Source: Gammaproteobacteria bacterium (GTDB lineage Bacteria > Gemmatimonadota > Gemmatimonadetes > Longimicrobiales > Gaopeijiaceae). Taken from it: 64,000 bases of DNA. The notes under the pieces are model-generated. The model was not told the origin of the DNA, made no database searches, and saw only the letters and a program-made list of their open reading frames with translations. Numbering within the stretch: position 1 is the first letter of the stretch; each line of letters begins with the position of its first letter. Below, in pieces: positions 8,199 to 17,044 of this stretch. Location: contig JAPPJO010000025.1 of NCBI GenBank assembly GCA_028820325.1, forward strand, positions 124,001-188,000. Reading direction: 5' to 3'. A program made the translations under genes and the position numbers.

Positions 8199-9172
8199 GA
8201 TGCGCCGTCCGCGGTCGCGTACGCGATCAGCTTGTAGACCAGTCGGGCGACCAGAAAGTCCGGCGCCCGCAGGCCCGGAATGGGCGCCAGCTCCACCACG
8301 TCGGCGGCCACCACCCGGCGCTCGGCGAAGACCCGGCGCAGGAATCGCAGCGTCGGGTACCATGCGCCGCCTCCCGGCTCGGGCGCTCCCGTGCTCGGAA
8401 CCAGCGACGGGTCGAAGTAGTCGATGTCGAAGGTGAGGTACACCAGCGGCCCGAGCGCGTCCAGGGCGCGGTCCATCCAGGCTTCGTCCCGCTCCATCTC
8501 GTCCGCGAAGATGAACGTGACGCCGGGCTCGCGGCGCGCCGCCTCCACCTCCTCGAGGCTGACCCCGCGCAGTCCGACCGCGACGATGTCGGCCCGGTCC
8601 ACGACCCGGGTCATCGCGCACGCGTGCGAGAAGGGAGAGCCGTCGTGTGAGGCGCGCAGATCGGCGTGGGCGTCGAGCTGAAGCACGGAGAGGCGTTCCG
8701 GATGCCGCGCCGCAGCCGCGCGGATGGCCGCGGAGGAGATGGAATGCTCGCCGCCCAGCATCGTCAGGAAGCGGCCGTCGGCTGCATCGTAAACGGCTCC
8801 CCAGGCTTCCTCCAGCTCCGCCAGGGCGGCGGCGGGCCCGTCGCGGGTAAGCTCCAGGGCGGGCAGCGTGTGGATGCCGGCACGGCACGGCACGGCATCC
8901 AGCTCGTTGTCGTAGAGTTCGACGTACTGGGACGCATCCAGGATGGCGCGCGGCCCGTAGCGGGTTCCCGTGCCCCACGAGGTCGTGGCCTCGTAGGGGA
9001 CGGGAAGGATGAGAGAGCGCGCGGACGCGAAGGCGCTGGTCGCCTCGTCGAGGCCGAGAAACGTGCGCGGAAGCCCCCAGCTCAGTCCCGTCAAGGCTGC
9101 CGGAAGGGACCCGGTCGCCGCTTCGTCGACGACCGTGCCCCGGCCCGTGCCCGGCGACCTCAGATTCGGCAT
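8195..9172 (-). CDS. speB: Agmatinase-type ureohydrolase
   Basis: 325-residue arginase/agmatinase family member. The binuclear manganese ligands are all present: GGEHS (His143), DAHAD (Asp167, His169, Asp171) and DIDYFD (Asp249, Asp251). The length and the SHACAMTRV block fit agmatinase better than arginase. Agmatinase hydrolyses agmatine to putrescine and urea in polyamine synthesis; guanidinobutyrase or another guanidino substrate is also possible because specificity loops are hard to read. No arginine decarboxylase is in the window. It sits 14 nt after the Fur-family gene and overlaps the phospholipase D start by 4 bp. Confidence 0.88.
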   Translation of the reverse strand: MPNLRSPGTGRGTVVDEAATGSLPAALTGLSWGLPRTFLGLDEATSAFASARSLILPVPYEATTSWGTGTRYGPRAILDASQYVELYDNELDAVPCRAGIHTLPALELTRDGPAAALAELEEAWGAVYDAADGRFLTMLGGEHSISSAAIRAAAARHPERLSVLQLDAHADLRASHDGSPFSHACAMTRVVDRADIVAVGLRGVSLEEVEAARREPGVTFIFADEMERDEAWMDRALDALGPLVYLTFDIDYFDPSLVPSTGAPEPGGGAWYPTLRFLRRVFAERRVVAADVVELAPIPGLRAPDFLVARLVYKLIAYATADGAS

Positions 9173-9186
9173 CGTACGGTGCCCGT

Positions 9187-9684
9187 TCAGATGGTCTCGA
9201 TGGGGCAGGTCAGCCCTTCATCGTCGAGCCTCGCTCCCGACTGCCGGCAATCGGCGCACAGGCCGTAGATCTCGAGCTTGTGGCGGGAGGGCCGAAAGCC
9301 GTGCTCGCGCGCCACCCGCGCCTCCAGCCGCACGATCTCGCGCGAGTGGAACTCGGTGACCTTGCCGCACGACAGGCAGATGAGATGCTCGTGCACCGGC
9401 TGGCGCGACAGGCGATGTTCGTAGCGCTTGAAGCCTTCCCCGAAGTCGTGCTCGTCGACCAGCTTGGAGCGCACCAACAGATCGAGCGTGCGATAGATGG
9501 TGGCCTTGCCGATGCGCTCGCCCCGAGCGCGCAGACAGCCTTCGATCTCCTCCACCGAGAGGTGCTCGTCGGAACCGAACACCACGTCGGCGACGGACGC
9601 GCGCTGCTGGGTCATTGGGAAACCCTGGTCGCGCAGATAACGGCCAAACAGGCGAACGAAGGGGTGGGCTGCCGTCGTCTTCAT
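9187..9684 (-). CDS. fur: Fur-family metal-responsive transcriptional regulator
   Basis: 165 residues with the Fur fold: N-terminal winged helix (recognition region around KATIYRTLDLL, residues 60-70), a hinge, and a dimerisation domain with the metal motif HEH (98-100) plus two CxxC pairs, Cys103/Cys106 and Cys143/Cys146, that form the structural zinc site. It represses or activates genes in response to iron, zinc or peroxide; which of these cannot be decided from sequence. It lies in the middle of a long operon with overlapping starts, so it is presumably co-transcribed with genes of unrelated function. ATG 9684 overlaps the previous stop (ATGA). Confidence 0.9.
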   Translation of the reverse strand: MKTTAAHPFVRLFGRYLRDQGFPMTQQRASVADVVFGSDEHLSVEEIEGCLRARGERIGKATIYRTLDLLVRSKLVDEHDFGEGFKRYEHRLSRQPVHEHLICLSCGKVTEFHSREIVRLEARVAREHGFRPSRHKLEIYGLCADCRQSGARLDDEGLTCPIETI

Positions 9685-10088
9685 AATCCTTGGACCCTGA
9701 CGCGCTCCTCAAGTTCAGCCACAAGACCGTCCAGCGCCGCAGCGTCGCCCCCGATAACGATCTCGCGCGGATCTCCGAGCTGGAGCGATTCGCGCCGGAC
9801 GACCCCGGCCATCACGCGCGCAAGCGAATCCACGGGAGCCAGGCCCTGCTCGACGAACTCGGGGTCCACGCCGAGGTCGAGGCCACGCCTCCTGGCCTGG
9901 TAGGCGGCCGTGAACAATCGGCGACGCTCCTCTCCAGCAAAGCAACTTATCGCAACCAGCCCGCGCTCGCGCCGCCCCCGGGTCATCGGGGGGAAGATCC
10001 AGAGACGATCGATGGAGTCCGCGCCGAGGCGGCTGCGCACCAGGGCGAGGGTCGTGGCCAGCCCTTCGGGGACCCCCGGGTCGCTCAT
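9681..10088 (-). CDS. Conserved-looking hypothetical protein, 135 aa
   Basis: No family recognised. The central sequence (DRLWIFPPM...RGRRERGLVAISCF) looks like a small alpha/beta domain; there is no signal peptide or membrane segment. It is locked between the nrnA-like gene and the Fur gene by ATGA overlaps on both sides, which strongly supports that it is a real translated gene and suggests coupled translation. A role linked to the Fur regulator or to nucleotide turnover is possible but not shown. Confidence 0.75.
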   Translation of the reverse strand: MSDPGVPEGLATTLALVRSRLGADSIDRLWIFPPMTRGRRERGLVAISCFAGEERRRLFTAAYQARRRGLDLGVDPEFVEQGLAPVDSLARVMAGVVRRESLQLGDPREIVIGGDAAALDGLVAELEERVRVQGL

Positions 10089-11089
10089 TCCCGCACCAGG
10101 GCGCGGGCGGCGTTCACGACGTCGGCGCGCACTTCCTCCAGGGGGCGTGACACCAGCGCCCCTGCCGCCTTGGCGTGGCCGCCACCCCCGAAGCTGCGGG
10201 CGATCCCGTCCACGTCGACCGCCCCGTTGGAACGGAACGACACCTTGGTCGCGCCGTCGTTCGTAGTGCGGAACAACATCGCGACCTCCACCCCCTTGAT
10301 GGCCCGGGGATAGTTCACGAGCCCCTCCAGGTCGTCGCCTGTGGCCTTCAGGTCACGATAGGCCTGGTCGGGCACCGTGATCCAGGACAGGCCGTCCTCG
10401 GCCCGCAACTCTCCCAGGCACTCCCGCAGCAGCTTGAGCCGCCGCACGTCCATCGACTCGAAGAGCTGCCGGTGGATCCCGACCACATCGACGCCCCGCT
10501 GCACCAGTTCGGCCGCCAGCAGATGGGTGTCGGGGGTGACGTTGCTGTAGGCGAAGGACCCCGTGTCGTCGACGATGGCGGTGTAGAGCGCGTTGTCGAT
10601 GGCCGGCGTCCAGCGCGCTCCCGCGGCCATCAGGATGTCGTACACCAGTTCCGCGGTTGCGCATGCTCCGGTGTCGACCAGGCGGTCGCCGGGGATGGGG
10701 CGGACGGGCGTGGTGTGGTGGTCGATCACCACCGTGGGCCGCCCTTCGACCATCGGCTTCACCCGGCCCAGGCGGCGCAGGTCTCCGGCGTCCACCACCA
10801 CGACCAGGTCCGCAGCCGCGCACGCCCGCGCGGCGTCGGCGGACCTCGCGGGGAGGTGCCAATCCTGCTCGGGAAGCAGGAATCGGTAGCGCTCCGGAAG
10901 CGGCGTCGGCGGCACGAACCAGCCTTCGGCGCCCCGGTCGCGCAACCACGCGAGCAGCGCGACTGCCGATCCGGCTCCGTCGGCATCCGGGTTCATGTGG
11001 GTCGTGAGCACGATGCTGTTCGCGCGGGCCAGGCGGGACGCCATTCGCCGGGCCTGTTCCTGCCGATGGGAAGGGGTGTGGTATCGCAT
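10085..11089 (-). CDS. nrnA: DHH/DHHA1 phosphoesterase, NrnA-like oligoribonuclease / pAp phosphatase
   Basis: 334 residues from ATG 11089. The N-terminal DHH domain shows the metal motifs HMNPDADG (His31, Asp35, Asp37), VVDAGD and VIDHHTTP (DHH at 123-125); the C-terminal DHHA1 domain ends with GGGGHAKAAG. This set defines the NrnA family, which degrades nano-RNAs (short oligoribonucleotides) and dephosphorylates 3'-phosphoadenosine 5'-phosphate. Activity on pAp would link to sulfate assimilation or CoA-derived nucleotides. A longer frame upstream of 11089 is arginine/proline-rich and overlaps the PHP gene, so it is not used. Confidence 0.88.
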   Translation of the reverse strand: MRYHTPSHRQEQARRMASRLARANSIVLTTHMNPDADGAGSAVALLAWLRDRGAEGWFVPPTPLPERYRFLLPEQDWHLPARSADAARACAAADLVVVVDAGDLRRLGRVKPMVEGRPTVVIDHHTTPVRPIPGDRLVDTGACATAELVYDILMAAGARWTPAIDNALYTAIVDDTGSFAYSNVTPDTHLLAAELVQRGVDVVGIHRQLFESMDVRRLKLLRECLGELRAEDGLSWITVPDQAYRDLKATGDDLEGLVNYPRAIKGVEVAMLFRTTNDGATKVSFRSNGAVDVDGIARSFGGGGHAKAAGALVSRPLEEVRADVVNAARALVRE

Positions 11090-11121
11090 GCCGGGTCGGG
11101 GAACTGGTCGCTGAAAGCCTG

Positions 11122-11820
11122 TCAGTCGGCGCGGGCGCCTGTTGCGGGTCTTCCGGGTCTCGCCACCCGCCTGGCGACCTTGGCGAACGTTGAAGCCAGG
11201 TGCACAACGTGCGGAGAGGCGGCCCCGGAGACGCGGGCGGAACCCAGCGCCTCCAGGAAGGCGTCGGGCCGGTTGGGATGGGCCGGGAGCTCCACGCGGG
11301 CTCTGCCCACCTCCCACAAGGTGTGGGCGTCCGATCCGGCTCCACCGGGCAGCCTGCGGCGATCCGCCAGATCGGCCGCGGCCTGGTTGAGCGCCGGGTC
11401 ATGCAGACGGGCGTTGAAGACCTCGATGATGTCGGCGTGGTCGGCCAGCTCTTCCGCGTAGCGCCCCGAGCCGCCCTTGCCGCGGGCGTACGGGTGGGGC
11501 AGATACACGAGTCCGCCCTGCTCCCGGACGCGTGCGCACACCTCCCTGGCGGGCGTCCCCCCTGCGATTTCCTCCTCGAGATAGAGACCGATCACATCGA
11601 TGCCCTCCGCGGTCTTCACCTCTTCGCCGGGGATGATCCGGTCCGGGTAGCGGCGCGCCATCTCGCGCGCGGCCCAGATTCGGTCGTGGTCGGTGATGGC
11701 TATGCGATCCAGGCCTCTGGCGAGAGCCTTCTCGAGCACCTTCTCCGGGTCGCTGAGGCAGTCCCAGGACGCGTGCGTGTGCAGGTGCATGTCGATGCGA
11801 AGAAGGCCGTTCACCGGCAT
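11122..11820 (-). CDS. PHP-domain metal-dependent phosphoesterase
   Basis: 232-residue PHP domain. Metal-binding motifs: DMHLHTH near the N-terminus, ITDHD, GEEV and a C-terminal GSDAHTLWEVG. These match the stand-alone TrpH/YciV-like PHP proteins, many of which act as 5'-3' exonucleases on short RNA or as nucleotide phosphoesterases. It sits directly beside the NrnA-like gene (32 nt apart), consistent with a shared nano-RNA or nucleotide 3'/5'-phosphate job. ATG 11820 lies 2 nt after the coaE stop. Confidence 0.82.
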   Translation of the reverse strand: MPVNGLLRIDMHLHTHASWDCLSDPEKVLEKALARGLDRIAITDHDRIWAAREMARRYPDRIIPGEEVKTAEGIDVIGLYLEEEIAGGTPAREVCARVREQGGLVYLPHPYARGKGGSGRYAEELADHADIIEVFNARLHDPALNQAAADLADRRRLPGGAGSDAHTLWEVGRARVELPAHPNRPDAFLEALGSARVSGAASPHVVHLASTFAKVARRVARPGRPATGARAD

Positions 11821-11822
11821 TG

Positions 11823-12437
11823 CTAACCGCGCTCCCGGCGAATCCGCGCCCTCAACCGGGCCAGGAGCTCCAGCGCGCGCAACTCGAGGTCGGCCGGGGT
11901 GCCGTCGTTGGGGATCACGTGATCCGCCATCGCGCCTGTCTCGGCCGCGTCCGCCTGGGTGCTCATGATTCTGGCCGCCTCCTCCGCGTCGAGGCCCCGC
12001 AGGCGCCCAAGGCGTTCGAGGCGAACGGCCCGCGGCGCGGCGACTACGATAGCAACGTCCACCCCACGAGCATAGCCGGTCTCGAAGAGCAGCGGGATTT
12101 CGGCCGCGACCAGTTCCACCCCCTGGCGCCGCTGCTCGCGCAGCCATCCTTCATGCGACTCCCGAATGCGGGGATGCAGGATCGATTCCAGCTTGCGCCG
12201 GGCATCTTCGTCGCGGAACACCCGGTCGCGCAGCCGGGCCCGGTCCAGTTGTCCGTCCGGCCCCAGCACCTCCTCTCCGAAGACGCGCACGACTTCCCGC
12301 AGCCCGTCCGTCCCCGCCTCCACCACCTCGCGCGCGAGATCGTCCGCGCTGATCACCGGCACGCCCGCCCGCGCCCAGGCCCTCAACACGGTCGACTTGC
12401 CGGATGCGATGTTTCCGGTGACCGCGACGCTCAGCAC
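11823..12437 (-). CDS. coaE: Dephospho-CoA kinase
   Basis: Last step of coenzyme A synthesis: ATP-dependent phosphorylation of the ribose 3'-hydroxyl of dephospho-CoA. The P-loop GNIASGKST sits at the N-terminus, followed by the family's ADDLAREV block and PLLFETG motif. I chose GTG 12437 because it gives 204 residues, the usual length, and a GAAGGG ribosome-binding site lies about 5 nt upstream. An in-frame ATG at 12569 would add 44 low-complexity residues and overlap the upstream gene by 26 bp; it is less likely. Confidence 0.9.
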   Translation of the reverse strand: MLSVAVTGNIASGKSTVLRAWARAGVPVISADDLAREVVEAGTDGLREVVRVFGEEVLGPDGQLDRARLRDRVFRDEDARRKLESILHPRIRESHEGWLREQRRQGVELVAAEIPLLFETGYARGVDVAIVVAAPRAVRLERLGRLRGLDAEEAARIMSTQADAAETGAMADHVIPNDGTPADLELRALELLARLRARIRRERG

Positions 12438-12543
12438 GGGCGCCCTTCGGGTCGGCGTAACCCCCGGCAGCGACTCGGGACGATGGTCGGGTGTGGCCAG
12501 GCGCGAGCATCCGCGCACGCGCAGCGCGACGGCAGAAATCCGC

Positions 12544-13080
12544 TCACCCGGCTTCTCCCCCCAGGGCATCGAACAGGTAGACGATGGCGACGTACTTGGC
12601 GACGAGGCCAGCGGCGCTCAGGGCGAGCGCGCGGATCGCGCCGAAGCGCGACATGCCGGCTACCAGGAGCATGTTGGGAGACGAGAGCGGAAACAGGTTG
12701 AAGGTGAGAATCGCCCAGCCGCCCCACCGGGCGATGAGGCCGCTGAACTTCGCGTAGCGCTTGCGTCCCAGGAGATCCTCCAGGATCCCGGTCCCGACGG
12801 CGCGGCCGATGCCGTAGTCGATGGCCTGGGCCGCCAGCGCGGTCGTGACTGCCAGCAGGACGAGCACGCCGCCCGGGTGTCCCTCCGTCTGATAGTAGGG
12901 GACGAGCGCCTCGACCGGCATCAGCAGGAAGAAGAGATACCCGGCGAAGTGCACGGCGGCGAAGGAGCCGAGCCCGGGGGTGCGGCCGGCGTAGATGGCC
13001 CGTCCGACCGTGGAGGAAACCAGCGCCACCGCGATCAGCACGGTGACCACGGCGATCAGGATGCGCGCGCGTTTGCTCAC
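12544..13080 (-). CDS. VTT/DedA-like small membrane protein
   Basis: 178 residues with about four hydrophobic segments beginning at the N-terminus (GTG start). The pattern, with a YGIGR stretch, a KFSGLIARWGGWAI helix and an FPLSSPNMLLVAG motif, matches the VTT (SNARE-associated/DedA) fold, whose members include lipid scramblases and undecaprenyl-phosphate recyclers. Shorter than classical DedA (about 200-220 residues). Precise function unknown. Confidence 0.75.
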   Translation of the reverse strand: MSKRARILIAVVTVLIAVALVSSTVGRAIYAGRTPGLGSFAAVHFAGYLFFLLMPVEALVPYYQTEGHPGGVLVLLAVTTALAAQAIDYGIGRAVGTGILEDLLGRKRYAKFSGLIARWGGWAILTFNLFPLSSPNMLLVAGMSRFGAIRALALSAAGLVAKYVAIVYLFDALGGEAG

Positions 13081-13108
13081 GGCGCCCGCCAGGCCGGCCC
13101 GCCTGCCT

Positions 13109-13357
13109 TCACCGGCCTCGCCGCATGCGCGCCGCCCAGCGCAGGAACCGCTCGGCCTCGTCCGCCGGGGGACGGGCCCCGGGATCGCCGTAGGCCGTAT
13201 CCAGCCTCCAGCGCAGGAACGAAGCCGAGGGAAGCGGAAGAAACGGGGGCTTCCGGTACCAGCCGCGGCGCCGAAAGGCCCAACCCGCTCCCAGAAGCGC
13301 GGGAATCACGGAGGGGCGGCGCAGCGCCAGCATGACGAAACTCCGGTAGATCCCCAA
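13109..13357 (-). CDS. Small basic hypothetical protein, 82 aa (TTG start)
   Basis: Frame begins with TTG, followed by GIYRSFVMLALRRPSVIP, a hydrophobic helix region (about 5-30), then a basic aromatic segment RRRGWYRKPPFLPLP and an FLRWRLDTAYGD block. The Trp/Tyr/Pro-rich composition is unlike a random shadow frame and the gene fits neatly between the synthetase and the VTT gene. No ATG or GTG is available between the upstream stop (13475) and this point, so the start is uncertain. Possibly a membrane-associated partner of a neighbouring gene. Confidence 0.55.
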   Translation of the reverse strand: MGIYRSFVMLALRRPSVIPALLGAGWAFRRRGWYRKPPFLPLPSASFLRWRLDTAYGDPGARPPADEAERFLRWAARMRRGR

Positions 13358-13474
13358 GGCGTATCGCTTCTCCGCGGGCGGGTTGGTCGGCGCACGACTC
13401 CAATCTAGTCGATCGCCGCGCCGCTGTGACGACAGACCGCAGATGGCGGAGGGAGCCGGACGCGCACCGGCGTT

Positions 13475-15445
13475 TCAGCCGGTGAGCTCGGGCCGATCCC
13501 TGAAATGCTCCAGCGCCTCCGGGTTCGCCAGCGCCTGGCGATTGCGGACCGCCTCGCCGTGGACCACGGCTCTGACGGCCAGCTCCACGATCTTTCCGCT
13601 CCGGGTGCGCGGAATGTCGGGCACCTCCAGGATCACCGCCGGGACGTGGCGCGGGCTTGCGCGCTTGCGCAGCCGGGCTCGCATCCGGTCGCGAAGACCC
13701 TCGTCGAGCGCGTGCCCCGCGCGCAGGCGAACGAAGAGGACCATGCGCGTGCCCTCCGCGCGGCGCTGGCCGATGGCGATGGCCTCGCGCACCTCGGGCA
13801 AGGCCTCCACGACCCGGTACACCTCCGCGGTCCCGATGCGCACGCCGGCAACGATCAGGGTCGCATCGGAGCGGCCGTGAATCACGTATCCGCCGCTCGC
13901 GGTCCTCTCGATGAAGTCGCCGTGGTGCCAGACGCCGGGGAAGCGCCGGAAGTAGGTGTCGCGGTAGCGCTCGCCGCCTTCGTCGCCCCAGAAGCCCAGG
14001 GGCATGGAGGGGAAGGGCCGGGTGCACACCAGTTCCCCCTTGCCCCGGTCCAGCGGACGGCCGCCGTCGTCGTACACCTCCACGGCCATCCCCATCGCGG
14101 GCCCCTGGATTTCCCCGGCGAAGACGGGACGGGTCGGCAGCCCGCCGACGAAGCAGGCGCACAGGTCCGTCCCGCCCGACACCGAAGCCAGGTGTACGTC
14201 GGGCTTGACGTGCTCGTGGATGTACCGAAAGCCAGCCGCATCCAGGGGCGAGCCGGTGGACAGCACGGTGCGAAGCGAGTCCAGCCCGTGACTCGCGCGG
14301 GGGCGCGCCGCTGCGGTGCGCAGCGTGGTGATGAAGCGCGCGGAGGTCCCGAAGTGCGTCATCCGCGACCAGTCGGCGAAATCGAAGAGGACGCCGTGGC
14401 CGGGAAACGAAGGCGAACCGTCGTACAGGAGCACCGTCGCGCGCGATCCCAGGATGGAGACGAGCCAGTTCCACATCATCCATCCCAGGGTCGTGAAGTA
14501 GAACACCCGGTCGCCCGCCTTCACGTCGGCGTGCAGGCGCTGCTCCTTCAGGTGCTGCAGCAGCACCCCGCCGGCGCTGTGGACGATGCACTTGGGCGGC
14601 CCCGTGGTCCCCGAGGAGAACAGGATGTAGAGCGGGTGCTCGAAGGGGAGCCGCGCGAAGGGGATCTCGCGAGGCTCGAAGGGCGCGATGAAGGCCGGGA
14701 AATCGATGGCGCCGGGGAGATCGGGGAGCGGACCGAGGTCCGGACGCGTCGCCCCATTCGCGCGGCGGGCTCGCACGACCACCACGCGCTCCACCGATGG
14801 AAGCTTGGCCGTGACTTCCGCGAGCCTGTCCAGGGTGGAATGCCACTTTCCCCCATACCGGTAGCCGTCGACCCCGATCAGTAGGCGTGGCGCGATCTGG
14901 CCGAAGCGGTCCACCACGCCGTCCACTCCGAAGTCGGGGGATGCGCTGGCGGTGATCGCCCCCAGGCTCGCCGCCGCGAGCACCGCCGCAATCGCCTCCG
15001 GCACGTTGGGGAGCAGCAGCGCCACCCGGTCGCCTCGGCGGACGCCGGCGGCCTCCATCCCCTGGACCACGCGCGACACCAGATCCCGGAGTTCCCCCCA
15101 GGAAAGGGTCGGCCCCGGCCCGGCTTCCGAGTACGCGATGACGGCGGGGGCGGCATCGGCGCGCTGAAGCAGGTTCTCGGCGAAGTTGAGCCGCGCGCCG
15201 GGAAAATACCGGGCGTCCATCGGCCCCGGTCCCGTCTCCAGAATCGCATCGCCCTTGTCGCCCACCACCCCGCTCCAGTCCCAGAACGCGTCCCAGAAGG
15301 CCGCCTGGTCCGCGAGCGACCATCGCCACAGAGCCTCGTAGCCCGCGCCGGGATCGTGTCCTCGCCGGATCAGGAACGCGCGGAAGTCGGTGAGGTTCGC
15401 CGCCTCGCGCCGCTCCCGCGTCGGTTGCCAGATGGGAGAGGTCAT
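13475..15445 (-). CDS. aacS: Acetoacetyl-CoA synthetase
   Basis: 656-residue ANL-superfamily ligase that activates acetoacetate with ATP and CoA, in ketone-body or polyhydroxybutyrate-linked carbon use. The N-terminal FWDAFWDW region and the acceptor/adenylate motif [17 protein letters not shown] are typical of acetoacetate rather than acetate ligases; the A8/A10 motifs near the C-terminus include GRSDATL and [13 protein letters not shown] with the catalytic lysine. It is the first gene of the minus-strand run, and its start faces the deaminase gene across a divergent intergenic space of about 170 bp. Confidence 0.93.
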   Translation of the reverse strand: MTSPIWQPTRERREAANLTDFRAFLIRRGHDPGAGYEALWRWSLADQAAFWDAFWDWSGVVGDKGDAILETGPGPMDARYFPGARLNFAENLLQRADAAPAVIAYSEAGPGPTLSWGELRDLVSRVVQGMEAAGVRRGDRVALLLPNVPEAIAAVLAAASLGAITASASPDFGVDGVVDRFGQIAPRLLIGVDGYRYGGKWHSTLDRLAEVTAKLPSVERVVVVRARRANGATRPDLGPLPDLPGAIDFPAFIAPFEPREIPFARLPFEHPLYILFSSGTTGPPKCIVHSAGGVLLQHLKEQRLHADVKAGDRVFYFTTLGWMMWNWLVSILGSRATVLLYDGSPSFPGHGVLFDFADWSRMTHFGTSARFITTLRTAAARPRASHGLDSLRTVLSTGSPLDAAGFRYIHEHVKPDVHLASVSGGTDLCACFVGGLPTRPVFAGEIQGPAMGMAVEVYDDGGRPLDRGKGELVCTRPFPSMPLGFWGDEGGERYRDTYFRRFPGVWHHGDFIERTASGGYVIHGRSDATLIVAGVRIGTAEVYRVVEALPEVREAIAIGQRRAEGTRMVLFVRLRAGHALDEGLRDRMRARLRKRASPRHVPAVILEVPDIPRTRSGKIVELAVRAVVHGEAVRNRQALANPEALEHFRDRPELTG

Positions 15446-15619
15446 CGTCGAAGTGAAGGCTGGGTATCCGGGTGAGGGAAGCGGGCGTGCGGCGTGGTTG
15501 TCCGGAGGGAGGCGTTGCCGGATATCTTAGGTTCTGATGATGGCAAGCGGGATTCGGAGGACCGCAATGCGCAATCGCGTAAACGCGACAACAAGAACAT
15601 GTACAGGATGGAATGCAAA

Positions 15620-17044
15620 ATGACGGTCACCCCTGAACGCTGGAGCCGGTGGCCCGGCTTTCGCGCCCTGACGGCGCTGCTCGTGGTGCCTTCGGCAGCG
15701 TGTACCGCCTCTTCTGTGCCACAGGCGGATGAGCGGCTTCTGATCGACGGTGGCACGGTGGTGGTCATGGACGATGCCGGAACCGTGCTCGAGGGCGGCG
15801 CGGTGCTCGTGGAGGGAGAACGCATCGCCGGCCTGCTGGCCCCGGGCGATCCCCGACCCTCCGATGTGGCCGTGCTCGACGCAACCGGACACCTCGTGAT
15901 CCCGGGGCTGGTGAACACGCATGGGCACGCGGCGATGTCGCTCCTCAGGGGACTCGCCGACGACCTGCCGCTGATGACCTGGCTGGAAGAGCACATCTTC
16001 CCGGCGGAAGCGGCCCTCGTGAGCCCCGACTTCGTGTACTGGGGCACGCTGCTCTCGTGCATCGAGATGCTCAGGAGCGGGACGACCACCTTCGCGGACA
16101 TGTACTACTTCCGGGACGACGGGGCGAGGGCCACCATCGACGCCGGCATCCGCGCCGTGCTCGGGCCGAGCGTGATCGGCTTCCCCGCCCCGGACTTTCC
16201 GTCGCCCGCCGCATCCCTCGCGGACGCCGCCGAGTTCATGGAGCGCTATCGCGACCATCCCACATTGACCCCCGGGGTGGCTGCTCACGCGCTCTATACG
16301 ACCTCGCTCGAGGACGTGGCGGCCGCGGTGCGGCTGGCCAACAACTACGGCGCTCCCTTTCAGATCCACACCGCCGAGGACGCGGGGGAGTTCGCCACCG
16401 TGAGCAGCCTGACCGGCATGGGGGTGGTGGAGGCGCTCGAGTCCATCGGCGCCCTGCGGCCGGGAACGGTGCTCGCCCACTCCATCTATCTCTCCGAGGA
16501 GGACATCGGACACATCGCGGCCAGCGGGGCGGGCATCGCCCACAACCCCGAGAGCAACATGAAGCTGGGGATTTCGCGGGCGGCTCCGATCGTGGAGGCG
16601 CTGGCCGCGGGGATTCCGGTCGGGATCGGTACCGACGGGCCGGTCAGCAACAACGACCTGGACCTCTTCGACGAGATGGACACCGCCGCCAAGATCCACA
16701 AGTTCGCCGCAGCCGATCCCACCGCGCTCCCGGCCGAGACCGTGTTCCGCCTCGCCACCATGGGCGGCGCCCGGGTCCTCGGGCTGCACGACGAGATCGG
16801 GTCGCTCGAGCCGGGGAAGCGCGCCGACGTGGTGCTCATCGACACCCGCCGGGCCGGCCTCACCCCGCTCTACAACGTCTACTCGCACCTGGTGTACGCG
16901 ACCCGCGGGAGCGATGTCGCCACGGTGCTGGTGAACGGACGCGTGGTGGTGCGCGACCGCGAGGTGCTGACGGTGAGTGAGCCGGAAGTGCTGGAGCGCG
17001 CGCGCGCCTTCCGGGAGCAGGTTCTGGAGGTGATGCGGCCATGA
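15620..17044 (+). CDS. Amidohydrolase, S-adenosylhomocysteine/methylthioadenosine deaminase-like, predicted lipoprotein
   Basis: TRZ/ATZ-type metal-dependent deaminase. After an N-terminal strand domain the motif [19 protein letters not shown] gives the two metal histidines and the family signature; later come HTAED, AHSIYL and [17 protein letters not shown] with the catalytic Asp. Close relatives deaminate methylthioadenosine, S-adenosylhomocysteine or adenosine in the cytoplasm. Unusually, the N-terminus is hydrophobic and ends in PSAAC, suggesting an exported lipoprotein; the -3 residue is not ideal, so this is tentative. Starts at 15599 and 15608 are also possible; 15620 has AGGA upstream. 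The stop overlaps the next start (ATGA). Confidence 0.82.
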   Translation: MTVTPERWSRWPGFRALTALLVVPSAACTASSVPQADERLLIDGGTVVVMDDAGTVLEGGAVLVEGERIAGLLAPGDPRPSDVAVLDATGHLVIPGLVNTHGHAAMSLLRGLADDLPLMTWLEEHIFPAEAALVSPDFVYWGTLLSCIEMLRSGTTTFADMYYFRDDGARATIDAGIRAVLGPSVIGFPAPDFPSPAASLADAAEFMERYRDHPTLTPGVAAHALYTTSLEDVAAAVRLANNYGAPFQIHTAEDAGEFATVSSLTGMGVVEALESIGALRPGTVLAHSIYLSEEDIGHIAASGAGIAHNPESNMKLGISRAAPIVEALAAGIPVGIGTDGPVSNNDLDLFDEMDTAAKIHKFAAADPTALPAETVFRLATMGGARVLGLHDEIGSLEPGKRADVVLIDTRRAGLTPLYNVYSHLVYATRGSDVATVLVNGRVVVRDREVLTVSEPEVLERARAFREQVLEVMRP

